Origin: a virus
Strand: one strand, 5' to 3'
Length of the DNA: 64,000 bases
Virus record (IMG/VR): IMGVR_UViG_3300042446_001732
Span: 1-64,000 of that record
The translations under genes and the position numbers were made by a program. The notes beneath the pieces were generated by a model. That model did no database searches, was not told the DNA's origin, and was given only the letters and a program-made list of their open reading frames with translations. This document shows positions 15,096 through 24,887 of the stretch, piece after piece (positions within the stretch are counted from its first letter, which is position 1; the number at the start of each line of letters is the position of its first letter).

Positions 15096-18000
15096 ATGTC
15101 TATCTATAAGCGTGTCAGTGGGAATCTTGTTGTCCAAACAGTTGGCAATACAGATTCTATCACATTTCAAGGCCTAACCGCCAACACTGCCACAGTTATT
15201 ATTGATGGCAATTTAACTGTTTCTGGCGACGTTGCACTGACTGGTAATATTGCAGGTGACAAGATTTTTAACGGCACCACCAGCATTGAAATTCCCGTAG
15301 CCAGTGGCAATGCAAATATCAGTGTAAGCGGTACCGCCAATGTGTTTGTGGCCAATAGTGCTGGAATTGTAGTCACAGGAACATCAAGTGCCAGTGGCAA
15401 TGTCACAGGCGCTAATATCAACACAGCAGGTTTAGTCAGTGCCACTGGCAATGTCAATGGTGGCAACTTGAATATAACCACTGGCAATATTGTTCTCACA
15501 AGATCGTCAACTGCTACCACATCACCAACCATTAGATTTACAGATTCAAACACCGCAGTAAGTTCGCTAGGCGCAAACATTGGATCGTTTGAATGGTTTG
15601 CTTCTGACGCAACTGGTGCTGGACCTCGTGTGACTGCCGCAGTCAAAGCCGTGTATGCTGACGCTGGCGGCAATGCAAACGTGCTTATCCAAACTGCCAG
15701 TGGAGCAAGTTTAACTGATCGTATTGTGGTGCTGGGCGCCACTGGCAACGTTGGCGTTGCAAATTCTGCACCATTACATACGTTAGCAGTGACTGGAACC
15801 ATGTATGGATCTTCTACTCTGACTATTGTAGGCAATGTCGCTGGAGGCAATGTTTCAACGGCTGGACTAGTAACAGCAACAGGCAATGTGACTGGTGGCA
15901 ATATCAACACAGGTGGCTTGATCACAGCAACTGGAAATATTTCTGGTGGCAATATCAGTGCTGCTGGCAGTATAGTTGGTGGTGCCGGCGGTGTCAGTGT
16001 AACTGGTAATGTCACTGGTGGCAACTTGATTATCAATGGCACAATGAGTGCGTCGGGTAACTTAACCACTACAAATATTTCTGCAACCACTCTAGACGCC
16101 AGCGCCAATATCACTGGTGGCAATATCAAAACAACAGGTATTTCTAATGTTGGTACCAGCATTGTAACCGGCACTCAAACAGTAACTGGCAACATCACAG
16201 GCGCCAACGTCAACACAGGCATCTTGAGCGCATCTGGCAACATACTTGGATTAAATGTCAACACAGGAGTGGTCAGTGCCACTGGCAATGTGATAGCAAC
16301 CGCAGGCGGATTCTTCATTGGCGATGGCGGATTCTTGAGCAATGTCACAGTGGCATCCAACGTTGCTGCAACACAGTTGGCCAATGGCACATCAAATTGG
16401 GCCATTCGCACTTCTGGTGGAGATATCACTGGCGATGTGGGCGGCAGTGCCAACGTGGCAATTCTTACAGGTTCAGGATTTAGCCTAACTGGATTCATGA
16501 GCGCTGCTGGCAATGTCACAGGTGCCAATGTCAACACAGGCGGTGTGGTCAGTGCTACTGGCAACATAATTGGTGGCAATGTGTCAGGAGCAACAGGCAC
16601 ATTTACCACTGTGATTGGTAATGCCAATGCTACCAGTTTGACCACGGGTACAGTCCCCAGCGATCGATTGACTGGTCAATATACCATCGACATCAACGGC
16701 AGTGCTATTACTGCAAACACTGTGACAATCAACGCACAGCCCAACATTACCAGTGTTGGCACATTAACCGTATTGTCAGTTTCAGGCAACATAACCGGTG
16801 GTAATTTAAACACCGGCGCACAAGTAATTGCCAGTGGCAACATAACCGGTGGTAATTTAAACACTGGCGCACAAGTAATTGCCACTGGCAATATCACTGG
16901 TGGAAATATTACCACCGCTGGTCAAGTATCAGTGACCGGTAACATAGTTGGTAGCAACATTGAAATTTCTGGTTCTATTAGAGATTCGTCCCAGTTAGAT
17001 CTTGCAACCACTGCTGGTAATATTGTGTTGACGCCAGCTGCTGGATCCAATGTACAAGTTGTTGCCAATGCAAATATTACTGCAACCACAATTTCAACCA
17101 GTACTGCTACAGGTGCACTGGTGGTAGCAGGCGGCGTAGGTGTTGCCGGAAATGCCTATGTTGGTGGCTTGATCAGTGCAACAGGTAATATTACAGGTAA
17201 TTTCTTCCAGGGCAATGGCAGTCAGTTGACTGGTATTGATGCCACATCAATTCAAAACGGCACAAGCAATGTTCGTGTGGTTAGTTCTGGTGGCAATGTC
17301 TCTGTTGGGGTGGGCGGCACCAGCAACGTAACTGTGTTTGCTACCACTGGACAAGTTACCACAGGATTGATCAGTGCTTCGGGCAACATAACTGGCGCGA
17401 ATATCAATGGAAATGGTTCAGGTCTAAGTGCAATCACCGGAGCCAATGTCACTGGCACCGTGGCCAATGCTACATTTGCAACATCAGCTGGAACAGCGAC
17501 TAGTGCAACCAGTGCAACCACAGCAGGCACAGTTACAACTGCTGCCCAGAGCAATATTACATCAGTGGGCACACTGACTTCATTGGCAGTTACTGGCAAC
17601 ATTACTAGTGGTAATTTGAGTGTGAGCACCGGCAATGTAACAGCTGGCAACATTGTTAATTCCAATGCCAACGGTGTTGGAAATATTGGTAGTGCATCTG
17701 TCTACTACAACACAATATTTGCTCAAGCAACATCAGCACAATATGCTGACTTGGCTGAAAAATTCCGTGCAGATGCTGCGTATGAACCAGGAACTGTGTT
17801 GATATTTGGCGGAACTCAAGAAGTCACTATATCCGCTCAGGACACTGATCGCAGAGTTGCTGGGGTCGTTTCGACTGATCCTAGTTATTTGATGAATTCA
17901 GGATTAAATGAAGAATTTTCAGTAGCAATTGCCTTGCAAGGGCGTGTGCCATGTCGTGTTGTTGGCCCTGTTCGCAAGGGAGACATGATGGTTTCTGCCA

Positions 18001-18116
18001 GCAACGGTCATGCCAAAACACACCAGGATCCTCCAACTGGTTCCATTATTGGCAAGAGTCTTGAAAACTTTGACGGTGAAACTGGCACTATTGAAATCGT
18101 TGTAGGCCGCGATTAA
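15096..18116 (+). CDS. Repetitive tail fibre-like protein A with YADLAE C-terminal domain, 1006 aa
   Basis: After a short N-terminus (MSIYKRVSGNLVVQTVG) the protein consists of beta-type repeats of the form SATGN(V/I)xGGN(I/L)xTxGx, often in a 17-residue (51-nt) period, exact at 16785-16886. A module GLSAITGANVTGTVANATF then TVTTAAQ.NITSVGTL (about 772-830) recurs in the next fibre genes. The last 125 residues (from YADLAEKFRADAAYEPGTVL, including VAGVVSTDPSYLMN and RKGDMMVSASNGH) form a globular domain also ending fibre C. It resembles intramolecular-chaperone or peptidase_G2-type tail ends. Likely a trimeric host-contact fibre. Shine-Dalgarno AAAGGA overlaps the upstream stop. Confidence 0.75.
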   Translation: MSIYKRVSGNLVVQTVGNTDSITFQGLTANTATVIIDGNLTVSGDVALTGNIAGDKIFNGTTSIEIPVASGNANISVSGTANVFVANSAGIVVTGTSSASGNVTGANINTAGLVSATGNVNGGNLNITTGNIVLTRSSTATTSPTIRFTDSNTAVSSLGANIGSFEWFASDATGAGPRVTAAVKAVYADAGGNANVLIQTASGASLTDRIVVLGATGNVGVANSAPLHTLAVTGTMYGSSTLTIVGNVAGGNVSTAGLVTATGNVTGGNINTGGLITATGNISGGNISAAGSIVGGAGGVSVTGNVTGGNLIINGTMSASGNLTTTNISATTLDASANITGGNIKTTGISNVGTSIVTGTQTVTGNITGANVNTGILSASGNILGLNVNTGVVSATGNVIATAGGFFIGDGGFLSNVTVASNVAATQLANGTSNWAIRTSGGDITGDVGGSANVAILTGSGFSLTGFMSAAGNVTGANVNTGGVVSATGNIIGGNVSGATGTFTTVIGNANATSLTTGTVPSDRLTGQYTIDINGSAITANTVTINAQPNITSVGTLTVLSVSGNITGGNLNTGAQVIASGNITGGNLNTGAQVIATGNITGGNITTAGQVSVTGNIVGSNIEISGSIRDSSQLDLATTAGNIVLTPAAGSNVQVVANANITATTISTSTATGALVVAGGVGVAGNAYVGGLISATGNITGNFFQGNGSQLTGIDATSIQNGTSNVRVVSSGGNVSVGVGGTSNVTVFATTGQVTTGLISASGNITGANINGNGSGLSAITGANVTGTVANATFATSAGTATSATSATTAGTVTTAAQSNITSVGTLTSLAVTGNITSGNLSVSTGNVTAGNIVNSNANGVGNIGSASVYYNTIFAQATSAQYADLAEKFRADAAYEPGTVLIFGGTQEVTISAQDTDRRVAGVVSTDPSYLMNSGLNEEFSVAIALQGRVPCRVVGPVRKGDMMVSASNGHAKTHQDPPTGSIIGKSLENFDGETGTIEIVVGRD
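16785..16886 (+). repeat. Two near-perfect 51-bp direct repeats in fibre A
   Basis: GGCAACATAACCGGTGGTAA and its following bases recur at a 51-nt step (16785, 16836), with a third diverged copy at 16887. They encode GNITGGNLNTGAQVIAS. Confidence 0.85.
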
Positions 18117-18137
18117 CGGCCAAACCTAATTGGGCGG

Positions 18138-18167
18138 ATCCTGGTAAATACATCAGATGACCAGGAT
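18138..18167 (+). repeat. 7-bp inverted repeat around a late promoter core
   Basis: ATCCTGG (18138-18144) and CCAGGAT (18161-18167) flank TAAATAC. The right arm also contains the AGGA ribosome site of the following gene. Confidence 0.6.
18145..18150 (+). promoter_or_regulatory. Late promoter core TAAATA before fibre B
   Basis: GGTAAATAC, 22 nt before the ATG at 18173, lying in the loop of an inverted repeat. Confidence 0.55.
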
Positions 18168-18172
18168 TACCT

Positions 18173-21100
18173 ATGACACAACAGATAATTGACATCGGCG
18201 CTGAAGCAAATGACGGCACCGGTGAGCCGTTACGAGATGCTTTCAACGCTGTAAACGAGAATTTTACAGAGATATACACCGCTGGCCCTGTGGGCAGCAA
18301 TGTAGTAATCTCTGGAAATACCATTGCTGTAACTGGCATTAACAACAATCTTGTGCTGAAAGCCAATGGCATTGGAAACATCCAGGCCAACAGCAGCATT
18401 GTGCCCAGCATTGATGCGGTATACAACCTTGGCAGCTCTACTCTAAGATTCAACACAGTCAACGCTGGCTTTTTTGTAGGTAATGGTAGTCAACTCACAG
18501 GAGTTACTGCTGCGGCAGCTACTAGTATTGCCAATGGCACGTCCAATGTTTCTGTGGCATCCAGCAGCAATGTTACTATAAACATTCAAAACACCAGCAA
18601 CACAGTGGTGTTTGGTCGGTTGAATTCTACGTTTAGTGGCAACATTCTTCCAGCTGCAAATGTAACTTATAATTTGGGCAGTGCAACTGCTGCCTGGAAA
18701 GATGCGTACTTTTCAAACAGTACAATTTATCTCAACAATGCTGGCATCTCTGCCAACGCAACTGCGTTTAGTTTTAGTACACCTGGCGGCGGCACCACAA
18801 TTCTCCAAGGCAATGGGGTCATAGCACCTTATGCCAATTCAAATGTAACTGCTTACTTGCCCACATACTCAGGCAACCTGGCCAGTCTGACTGGGCCTGT
18901 TACAACCACTGGCAATATCACTGGTGCGTATATCATTGGTAATGGTAGTCAACTCACTGGATTAGCAGCAACATACGGCAACTCAAATGTGGCAGCATAC
19001 CTGCCCACATACTCAGGAAATCTAGTCAGCTTGACTGGACCAGTTACTACCACTGGCAATGTTGGTGCAAATTATTTTATTGGTAATGGTAGTCAGTTAA
19101 CCGGATTGCCTGCAACATACGGCAACTCAAATGTGGCAGCGTACTTGCCAACCTATAGCGGCAACATTGGCTCGCTAACTGCTACAGGCAATATCACTGT
19201 GGTCAACGGTATCTTCAGTGGCAACGGCTCTGGACTCACTGGTGTTATAGCCAGCGGCAATGTTGGCGCAGCAAGTAAACTGCAGAACGGCACAACAGAA
19301 TTCAATATCCCCGTGGCCAATGGCAACGTGGTCGGCAACATTGGCGGTGTGACCAACGTTTACACATTTGCATCAACAGGAATGAGTGTTGTTGGTAATG
19401 TAACAGCAAACTATCTAATTGGTAATGGTAGTCAGTTAACAGGACTACCAGCATCCTACGGCAATGCCAATGTTGTAGCCAATCTGGCGGCACTGGGATC
19501 AAATCCAGTCAGCACCACTGGCAACGTGACTGCAGGATATTTTGTTGGTAATGGTGCTCTACTCACAGGTGTAGCTGCCAGTTATGGCAATACTGAAGTG
19601 GCTACATTATTGGCCGCATTTGGATCAAACACAATATCAACCACAGGCACAGTCACAGCAGGCAATGTCACTGGTGGTAATTTGCTAACAGCTGGATTGA
19701 TCAGCGCAACTGCTACTATCACCGGTGGCAACGTCTTTACAGGTGGATTGATTGTTGCAACTGGTAACGTTACTGGTGGTAATTTCGTAACCGGCGGTGC
19801 AGTAAGTGCATCTGGTAACCTTAGTGCAATTGGCAACGTCACTGGCGGAAACATTACCACAGCCGGGTTGATCAGCGCAACTGGCAACGTCACAGGTGGC
19901 AACATTACCACAGCCGGGTTGATCAGCGCAACTGGCAACGTCACAGGTGGCAACATTGCCACTGCTGGCCAAATTACTGCAACTGGCAACATCACAACCA
20001 CTGCCAACATCAGTGGTGGCAATTTGAGTGTGAGTGGTGCATTTGCTCCAGCTAGCATGACAGCCACAGGTAACGTGGCTGGTGGCAATTTAACAACTGC
20101 AGGCGTGGTAAGTGCAGCAGGCAACATTATCACAGCAGGATATTTTGTTGGTAACTTTGCTGGCAACATCACAGGCAACTTGGTTGTGCCTGGTTCCAAC
20201 ACACAAGTGTTGTTCAACAACCAGGGCAACGCAGGTGCCACAGCAGGATTGACATTTGATACTGCTGGACCAAACTTGCTTGCAGTGGGCGGAAACGTAC
20301 AAGCGGGTAATTTAACAACCGCAGGACTGGTAAGTGCTGGCGGCAACGTTGATGCTGGCAACCTAAACACCGCTGGCTGGGTGGTTGCAACTGGCAACAT
20401 AAACACTCTGGCCAATGTCAACGGCGCCAATTTGGTCGCATCAGGCCTGATCACAGCAGTAGGCAACATCAGCGGCGGTAACTTAAACGCTGCTGGACAA
20501 GTGAGTGCGACTGGCAACATCACTGGTGGCAACATTCTGTTTGGCATATTCAAATTACTTGGTACTGGTGAGGCACAAGTTGGTAATTTAACTGTTACTA
20601 ATGGCCCAGGTACTGGCAATATTGTTGCCGGTAATATTATAAGTGCAACTGGCAACATACTAACTGGCAGTAACGTAAGTGCAACTGCCAATGTGATTGG
20701 CGGTAACTTGGTAACCGGTGGCCTGATCAGTGCCGCTGGCAACATCACAGGCGGCAATATATTGGCTGGGGGTGTTGGTACTCAAATCAGCACAGGCGGC
20801 AATGTAAATGGTGCAGCGTTTAATGGTAGTGTATATTTTGGCACTGGTATAGTAACAGGCACCGGCAACGTCACTGGTGGTAATATTGCAGTTTCAGGTG
20901 TGTTGTTATCCACCAACACAGTTTCAGCAACTGGTAATGTGGTCGGCGGCAATATTAACACAGGTGGAAATGTTTCTACTTCGGGCAATGTCATAGCCCA
21001 GGATATTAGAGTTGGACCTGGCATTACTGGCGGTACCATAAGTGCGCTAGGCAACATTACCAGTGCCAACACATTGAACGCAGTTGGTTTGAGTCTGAGT

Positions 21101-24100
21101 GGCAACGTTGTAAGTGCATTGGTTTCAGCTGCAAACATCACAACCACTGCTAATATCAGCGGCGGCTTTATTCTTGGCAATGGATCACTGTTAACAGGTA
21201 TTCCTGCAAGTTATGGTAATGCCAACGTAGTTGCCAATTTGGCTGCGTTAGGGTCAAATCCAATAGTAACTACTAGCAACATCACTGGTGGCAATATCTT
21301 GACTAGCGGCACAATAACTGCGTCTGGCAATATTACCGGTAGCTATTTCTTAGGCAACGGCGCTTTACTATCAGGCATTGCAGCAGGAACACCTTCAAAG
21401 ATTCAAAACGGTACCAGTGAAGCCAACATTGGTGTCAGTGGCGGAAATGCAAACATTTCAATTGGTGGTACTGCCAACGTTGTAGTTGTGGCTACCACTG
21501 GAATCGCAATCACTGGCCTAGCATCTGCTTCAGGCAACATCACTGGCGGCAACATTGCTACTGGCGGTCTTGTTACTGCAACTGGAAATTTAAACACCAC
21601 GGCAGGTGTACTAGCAACAGGAAACGTGCAGGGTGGTAATGTTATTAGTGTTGCGTTGATACAGGGTGCAACAGTCAGTGCCACTGCTAATGTTATTGGT
21701 GGAAATTTAAACACTGCTGGATTGATTGCTGCTACTGGTAATATTACAGGTGGTAACCTGAATGCCACAGGGTTGAGTCTAAGTGGAAACGTTGTGAGTG
21801 CGCTAAACGTAACTGGCAACGTAGCAGGTGGTAATGTTAACACAGCTGGACAAGTAAGTGCCACTGGCAACGTCACTGGCGGTAACATTATTACCTCAGG
21901 GTCTGGTGGAAACATCTCTGGTGCCAATGTAATTTTGGCAACCACTCTCAGTGCCACAGCCAATGTGATTGGCGGCAACGTTACCACTGCTGGATTGATA
22001 ACTGCTACAGGTAACATTACCGGCGCCAATATCAACGGCAATGGATCTGGACTTAGCGCACTAACTGGTGCTAATGTCACTGGTACAGTGGCCAATGCCA
22101 CATTTGCAACTTCAGCTGGCAGTGCAACAACTGCTACTAGTGCAACTACTGCAACCACAGCTGGTACAGTAACAACAAATGCACAGCCAAACATCACATC
22201 AGTTGGCACGTTAACATCAGTAAATGTTACAGGCAACATCAATGGTGGCAATGTAAACAGCACATTTTTTGGTTCAGGTGCAGGATTAACATCACTAACT
22301 GGCGCCAACGTTACAGGCACTGTGGCCAATGCCACATTTGCTACATCAGCTGGCAGTGCAACCACTGCTGCCACTGCTACCACAGCTGGTACAGTGACAA
22401 CAAATGCACAACCCAACATCACATCAGTTGGTATTTTGACTTCAGTAAGTGTAAGTGGAAATGTTACTGGCGGTAATTTAGACACTGCTGGATTGATCAC
22501 TGCTATTGGCAACATCACTGGCGGCAACATCAACGGCAATGGATCAGGACTTAGCTCCATAACCGGTGCTAATGTCACAGGCACAGTGGCCAATGCTACA
22601 TTTGCTACATCAGCTGGCAGTGCAACCACTGCTGCCACAGTAACCACAAATGCACAACCTAATATTACCAGTGTTGGTACATTGACCAGTGTCACAGTGA
22701 CAGGAAATGTAGATGGTGGTAATGTCAGTACAGGCGGTTTAATTTCAGCCACTGGTAACATCACTGGCGGCAACATCAACGGCAATGGATCAGGACTTAG
22801 CTCCATAACCGGTGCTAACGTCACTGGTACAGTGGCCAATGCTACATTTGCAACAAGTGCAGGTAGTGCAACCACGGCTGCCACAGTGACTACGGCAGCA
22901 CAACCTAATATCACCAGTGTTGGCACTTTGAGCAGTGTGGCTGTGACTGGCAACGTTGTAGGTGGCAATTTAATAACCAATAGCGGATTTGTGTTTGCTA
23001 CTGGCAACATTACCGGCGGTAATATTCTTACTGCTGCTTTGGTACAAGGTGCATTGGTTTCGGCCACTGGTAATATCATTGGTGGCAACGTAATCAGTCA
23101 AGATATAGTGCAAGGTACCAGTTTAAGTGCAAGTGGAAATGTCACAGGTGGCAACTTGACCACAGGCGGCGTGATCACTGCTACTGGCACCATTACAGGT
23201 GGTAATGTTAGTACTGCTGGATTAATTACCGCTACTGGTAATATCACTGGCGGTAACTTGTTGACTGGTGGCTCAATCACTGCCACTGGCGGCGTACAAA
23301 CAGCCAATGTCAATTCAAGCGGTTTTGTAACTGCTACTGGCAATGTAACTGGTGGGAACATAATCACAGGTGGATTAGTTACAGCAACTGGCAACGTTAC
23401 TGGTGGAAATGTTACCACAGGTGGCCTGGTAGTTGCAACGGGCAATATTGCCGGCGCCAACATATTTGCAACAGGTGATGTCAGCGCCACTGGTAATCTA
23501 AACGCAACTGGCAATGTCAATGCCACTAACTTTGTTGGTACCTTGGTTGGCAACATTGCACTGACAGGCAGCAACAGTCAGGTATTGTTTAATCTCAACG
23601 GAGTTATTGGCAGCGACTCAGGTATTGTGTATGATTATATTGCCAATGCCCTTACAGTAGGTGGCAATGTTTCCACAGCCAATGGCGGTAGCTTGAACGT
23701 GTCTGGATTGATTAGTGCAAGTGGAAATATTACTAGTGTTGCCAACATTGCCGGCGGCAATATCAGTTCAAGCGGACAAATTGTTGCAACTGCTAATATT
23801 ACTGGCGGCAATATTCTTACTGCTGCTTTGGTACAAGGAGCCACAGTAAGTGCAACTGGCAACGTTGTTGGCGGCAATGTCAGCACAGGTGGATTAGTTA
23901 CAGCTACCGGCAATATTGCAGGTGGCAATGTTAATACAGGTGGACTAGTTAGTGCTACCGGCAATATTGCAGGTGGCAATGTTACAACTGCTGGTGCAAT
24001 CTCAGCTATTGGCAATATCAACGGCGGCAATATTACCACTGGCGGAATTGCACAAGCACTGACAATAAGTGCAACAGGCAATGTGATTGGTGGCAATGTT

Positions 24101-24550
24101 AATACCGGTGGTGTAGTAAGTGCTACTGGCAACGTTGCAGGTGGCAATGTTACAACTGGCGGATTGATCTTAGCTACTGGCAATATTACAGGTAGCAATC
24201 TCAATACAGGTGGATTAGTAAGTGCAACAGGCAACGTTGTTGGTGGTAATGTCAGCACAGGTGGATTAATAACAGCCACTGGCAATATTACTGGTGGCAA
24301 TGTTACAACTAGCGGAATTGCACAAGCACTGACAATAAGCGCAACAGGCAACGTAATTGGTGGCAATGTCAATACAGCGGGGTTAAGTTTAACAGGCAAT
24401 GTGCTGAGTGTGTTGAATTCTACTTCAAATATCAACACCACGGGCAACATCACTGCCAATAATATAACAGGTACAACTAGCATAAGTATTAACGGACAGA
24501 CATTGGCCACAGTCGATGACGCAACTGCCCTGGCAATAGCATTAGGATAA
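18173..24550 (+). CDS. Giant repetitive tail fibre-like protein B, 2125 aa
   Basis: The N-terminus QQIIDIGAEANDGTGEPLRD with AFNAVNENFTEIY is a hallmark of fibre-like virion proteins of marine T4-like phages, probably the attachment end. The rest is beta repeats (TAGLISATGNVTGGN and variants, with 51-nt exact copies at 19850-19951) and five copies of GNGSQLTG/GNGALLTG-type turns. Four consecutive modules with ITGANVTGTVANATFATSAG lie between about 22030 and 22930. It ends with SISINGQTLATVDDATALAI and lacks the YADLAE domain of fibres A and C. It is the largest gene in the window and a likely host-range determinant. Long antisense ORFs over it are compositional shadows. Confidence 0.78.
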   Translation: MTQQIIDIGAEANDGTGEPLRDAFNAVNENFTEIYTAGPVGSNVVISGNTIAVTGINNNLVLKANGIGNIQANSSIVPSIDAVYNLGSSTLRFNTVNAGFFVGNGSQLTGVTAAAATSIANGTSNVSVASSSNVTINIQNTSNTVVFGRLNSTFSGNILPAANVTYNLGSATAAWKDAYFSNSTIYLNNAGISANATAFSFSTPGGGTTILQGNGVIAPYANSNVTAYLPTYSGNLASLTGPVTTTGNITGAYIIGNGSQLTGLAATYGNSNVAAYLPTYSGNLVSLTGPVTTTGNVGANYFIGNGSQLTGLPATYGNSNVAAYLPTYSGNIGSLTATGNITVVNGIFSGNGSGLTGVIASGNVGAASKLQNGTTEFNIPVANGNVVGNIGGVTNVYTFASTGMSVVGNVTANYLIGNGSQLTGLPASYGNANVVANLAALGSNPVSTTGNVTAGYFVGNGALLTGVAASYGNTEVATLLAAFGSNTISTTGTVTAGNVTGGNLLTAGLISATATITGGNVFTGGLIVATGNVTGGNFVTGGAVSASGNLSAIGNVTGGNITTAGLISATGNVTGGNITTAGLISATGNVTGGNIATAGQITATGNITTTANISGGNLSVSGAFAPASMTATGNVAGGNLTTAGVVSAAGNIITAGYFVGNFAGNITGNLVVPGSNTQVLFNNQGNAGATAGLTFDTAGPNLLAVGGNVQAGNLTTAGLVSAGGNVDAGNLNTAGWVVATGNINTLANVNGANLVASGLITAVGNISGGNLNAAGQVSATGNITGGNILFGIFKLLGTGEAQVGNLTVTNGPGTGNIVAGNIISATGNILTGSNVSATANVIGGNLVTGGLISAAGNITGGNILAGGVGTQISTGGNVNGAAFNGSVYFGTGIVTGTGNVTGGNIAVSGVLLSTNTVSATGNVVGGNINTGGNVSTSGNVIAQDIRVGPGITGGTISALGNITSANTLNAVGLSLSGNVVSALVSAANITTTANISGGFILGNGSLLTGIPASYGNANVVANLAALGSNPIVTTSNITGGNILTSGTITASGNITGSYFLGNGALLSGIAAGTPSKIQNGTSEANIGVSGGNANISIGGTANVVVVATTGIAITGLASASGNITGGNIATGGLVTATGNLNTTAGVLATGNVQGGNVISVALIQGATVSATANVIGGNLNTAGLIAATGNITGGNLNATGLSLSGNVVSALNVTGNVAGGNVNTAGQVSATGNVTGGNIITSGSGGNISGANVILATTLSATANVIGGNVTTAGLITATGNITGANINGNGSGLSALTGANVTGTVANATFATSAGSATTATSATTATTAGTVTTNAQPNITSVGTLTSVNVTGNINGGNVNSTFFGSGAGLTSLTGANVTGTVANATFATSAGSATTAATATTAGTVTTNAQPNITSVGILTSVSVSGNVTGGNLDTAGLITAIGNITGGNINGNGSGLSSITGANVTGTVANATFATSAGSATTAATVTTNAQPNITSVGTLTSVTVTGNVDGGNVSTGGLISATGNITGGNINGNGSGLSSITGANVTGTVANATFATSAGSATTAATVTTAAQPNITSVGTLSSVAVTGNVVGGNLITNSGFVFATGNITGGNILTAALVQGALVSATGNIIGGNVISQDIVQGTSLSASGNVTGGNLTTGGVITATGTITGGNVSTAGLITATGNITGGNLLTGGSITATGGVQTANVNSSGFVTATGNVTGGNIITGGLVTATGNVTGGNVTTGGLVVATGNIAGANIFATGDVSATGNLNATGNVNATNFVGTLVGNIALTGSNSQVLFNLNGVIGSDSGIVYDYIANALTVGGNVSTANGGSLNVSGLISASGNITSVANIAGGNISSSGQIVATANITGGNILTAALVQGATVSATGNVVGGNVSTGGLVTATGNIAGGNVNTGGLVSATGNIAGGNVTTAGAISAIGNINGGNITTGGIAQALTISATGNVIGGNVNTGGVVSATGNVAGGNVTTGGLILATGNITGSNLNTGGLVSATGNVVGGNVSTGGLITATGNITGGNVTTSGIAQALTISATGNVIGGNVNTAGLSLTGNVLSVLNSTSNINTTGNITANNITGTTSISINGQTLATVDDATALAIALG
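19850..19951 (+). repeat. Two perfect 51-bp direct repeats in fibre B
   Basis: Identical 51-nt units begin at 19850 and 19901 (encoding NITTAGLISATGNVTGG), with a third, diverged unit at 19952. Confidence 0.9.
22037..22940 (+). repeat. Four tandem fibre modules (ITGANVTGTVANATF type)
   Basis: Four copies begin near 22037, 22269, 22535 and 22781. The third and fourth are nearly identical over about 100 nt and spaced 246 nt apart. Single homologous copies lie near 17410 (fibre A) and 27755 (fibre C). Confidence 0.85.
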
Positions 24551-24554
24551 ACAA

Positions 24555-24887
24555 ATGGCAAATACATTCACAAGAAAACTCAGCAGAGGAGTTGGAACCA
24601 CAGCAGCAGCTATAGGCAGCTATACCGTGGCTGCCAACACAACTGTTGTGATTGTTGGACTTACAGTGACCAACACATCTGGCAGCGCTATAACTGCCAA
24701 CGTATTCATCTATGATGGTGCGGCCAACACTTCAGTTGTGACCAATGCACCCATCAGTTCAGGTGCAAGTTTGGTGCCAATTGGCGGCGATCAAAAGATT
24801 GTGCTGCTCACAGGTGACTCTCTTCGAGTGCAAAGCAGCGCAGCATCCAGTGTTGATGCTATTTTAAGCATAATGGAAATCACCTAA
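24555..24887 (+). CDS. Small beta-rich virion-associated protein, 110 aa
   Basis: A 110-aa protein (ANTFTRKLSRGVGTT, VVIVGLTVTNTSGSAITANV, VPIGGDQKIVLLTGDSLRV, SVDAILSIMEIT) of a family seen beside fibre genes of marine phages. It has the look of an immunoglobulin-like or jelly-roll domain, with no enzymatic motif. It lies four bases after fibre B, has AGGA before the ATG, and overlaps the next start by one base (TAATG). Probably a fibre tip, adaptor or decoration protein co-translated with fibres B and C. Confidence 0.7.
   Translation: MANTFTRKLSRGVGTTAAAIGSYTVAANTTVVIVGLTVTNTSGSAITANVFIYDGAANTSVVTNAPISSGASLVPIGGDQKIVLLTGDSLRVQSSAASSVDAILSIMEIT

Noticed and set aside
15167-24567. Very long minus-strand ORFs opposite the fibre genes (for example 21403-23088 and 19582-20757)
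   Set aside because: They are Pro/Leu/Val/Ala-rich mirror images of the Gly/Asn/Thr repeat codons, have no ribosome sites, and follow the repeat period of the plus-strand genes.
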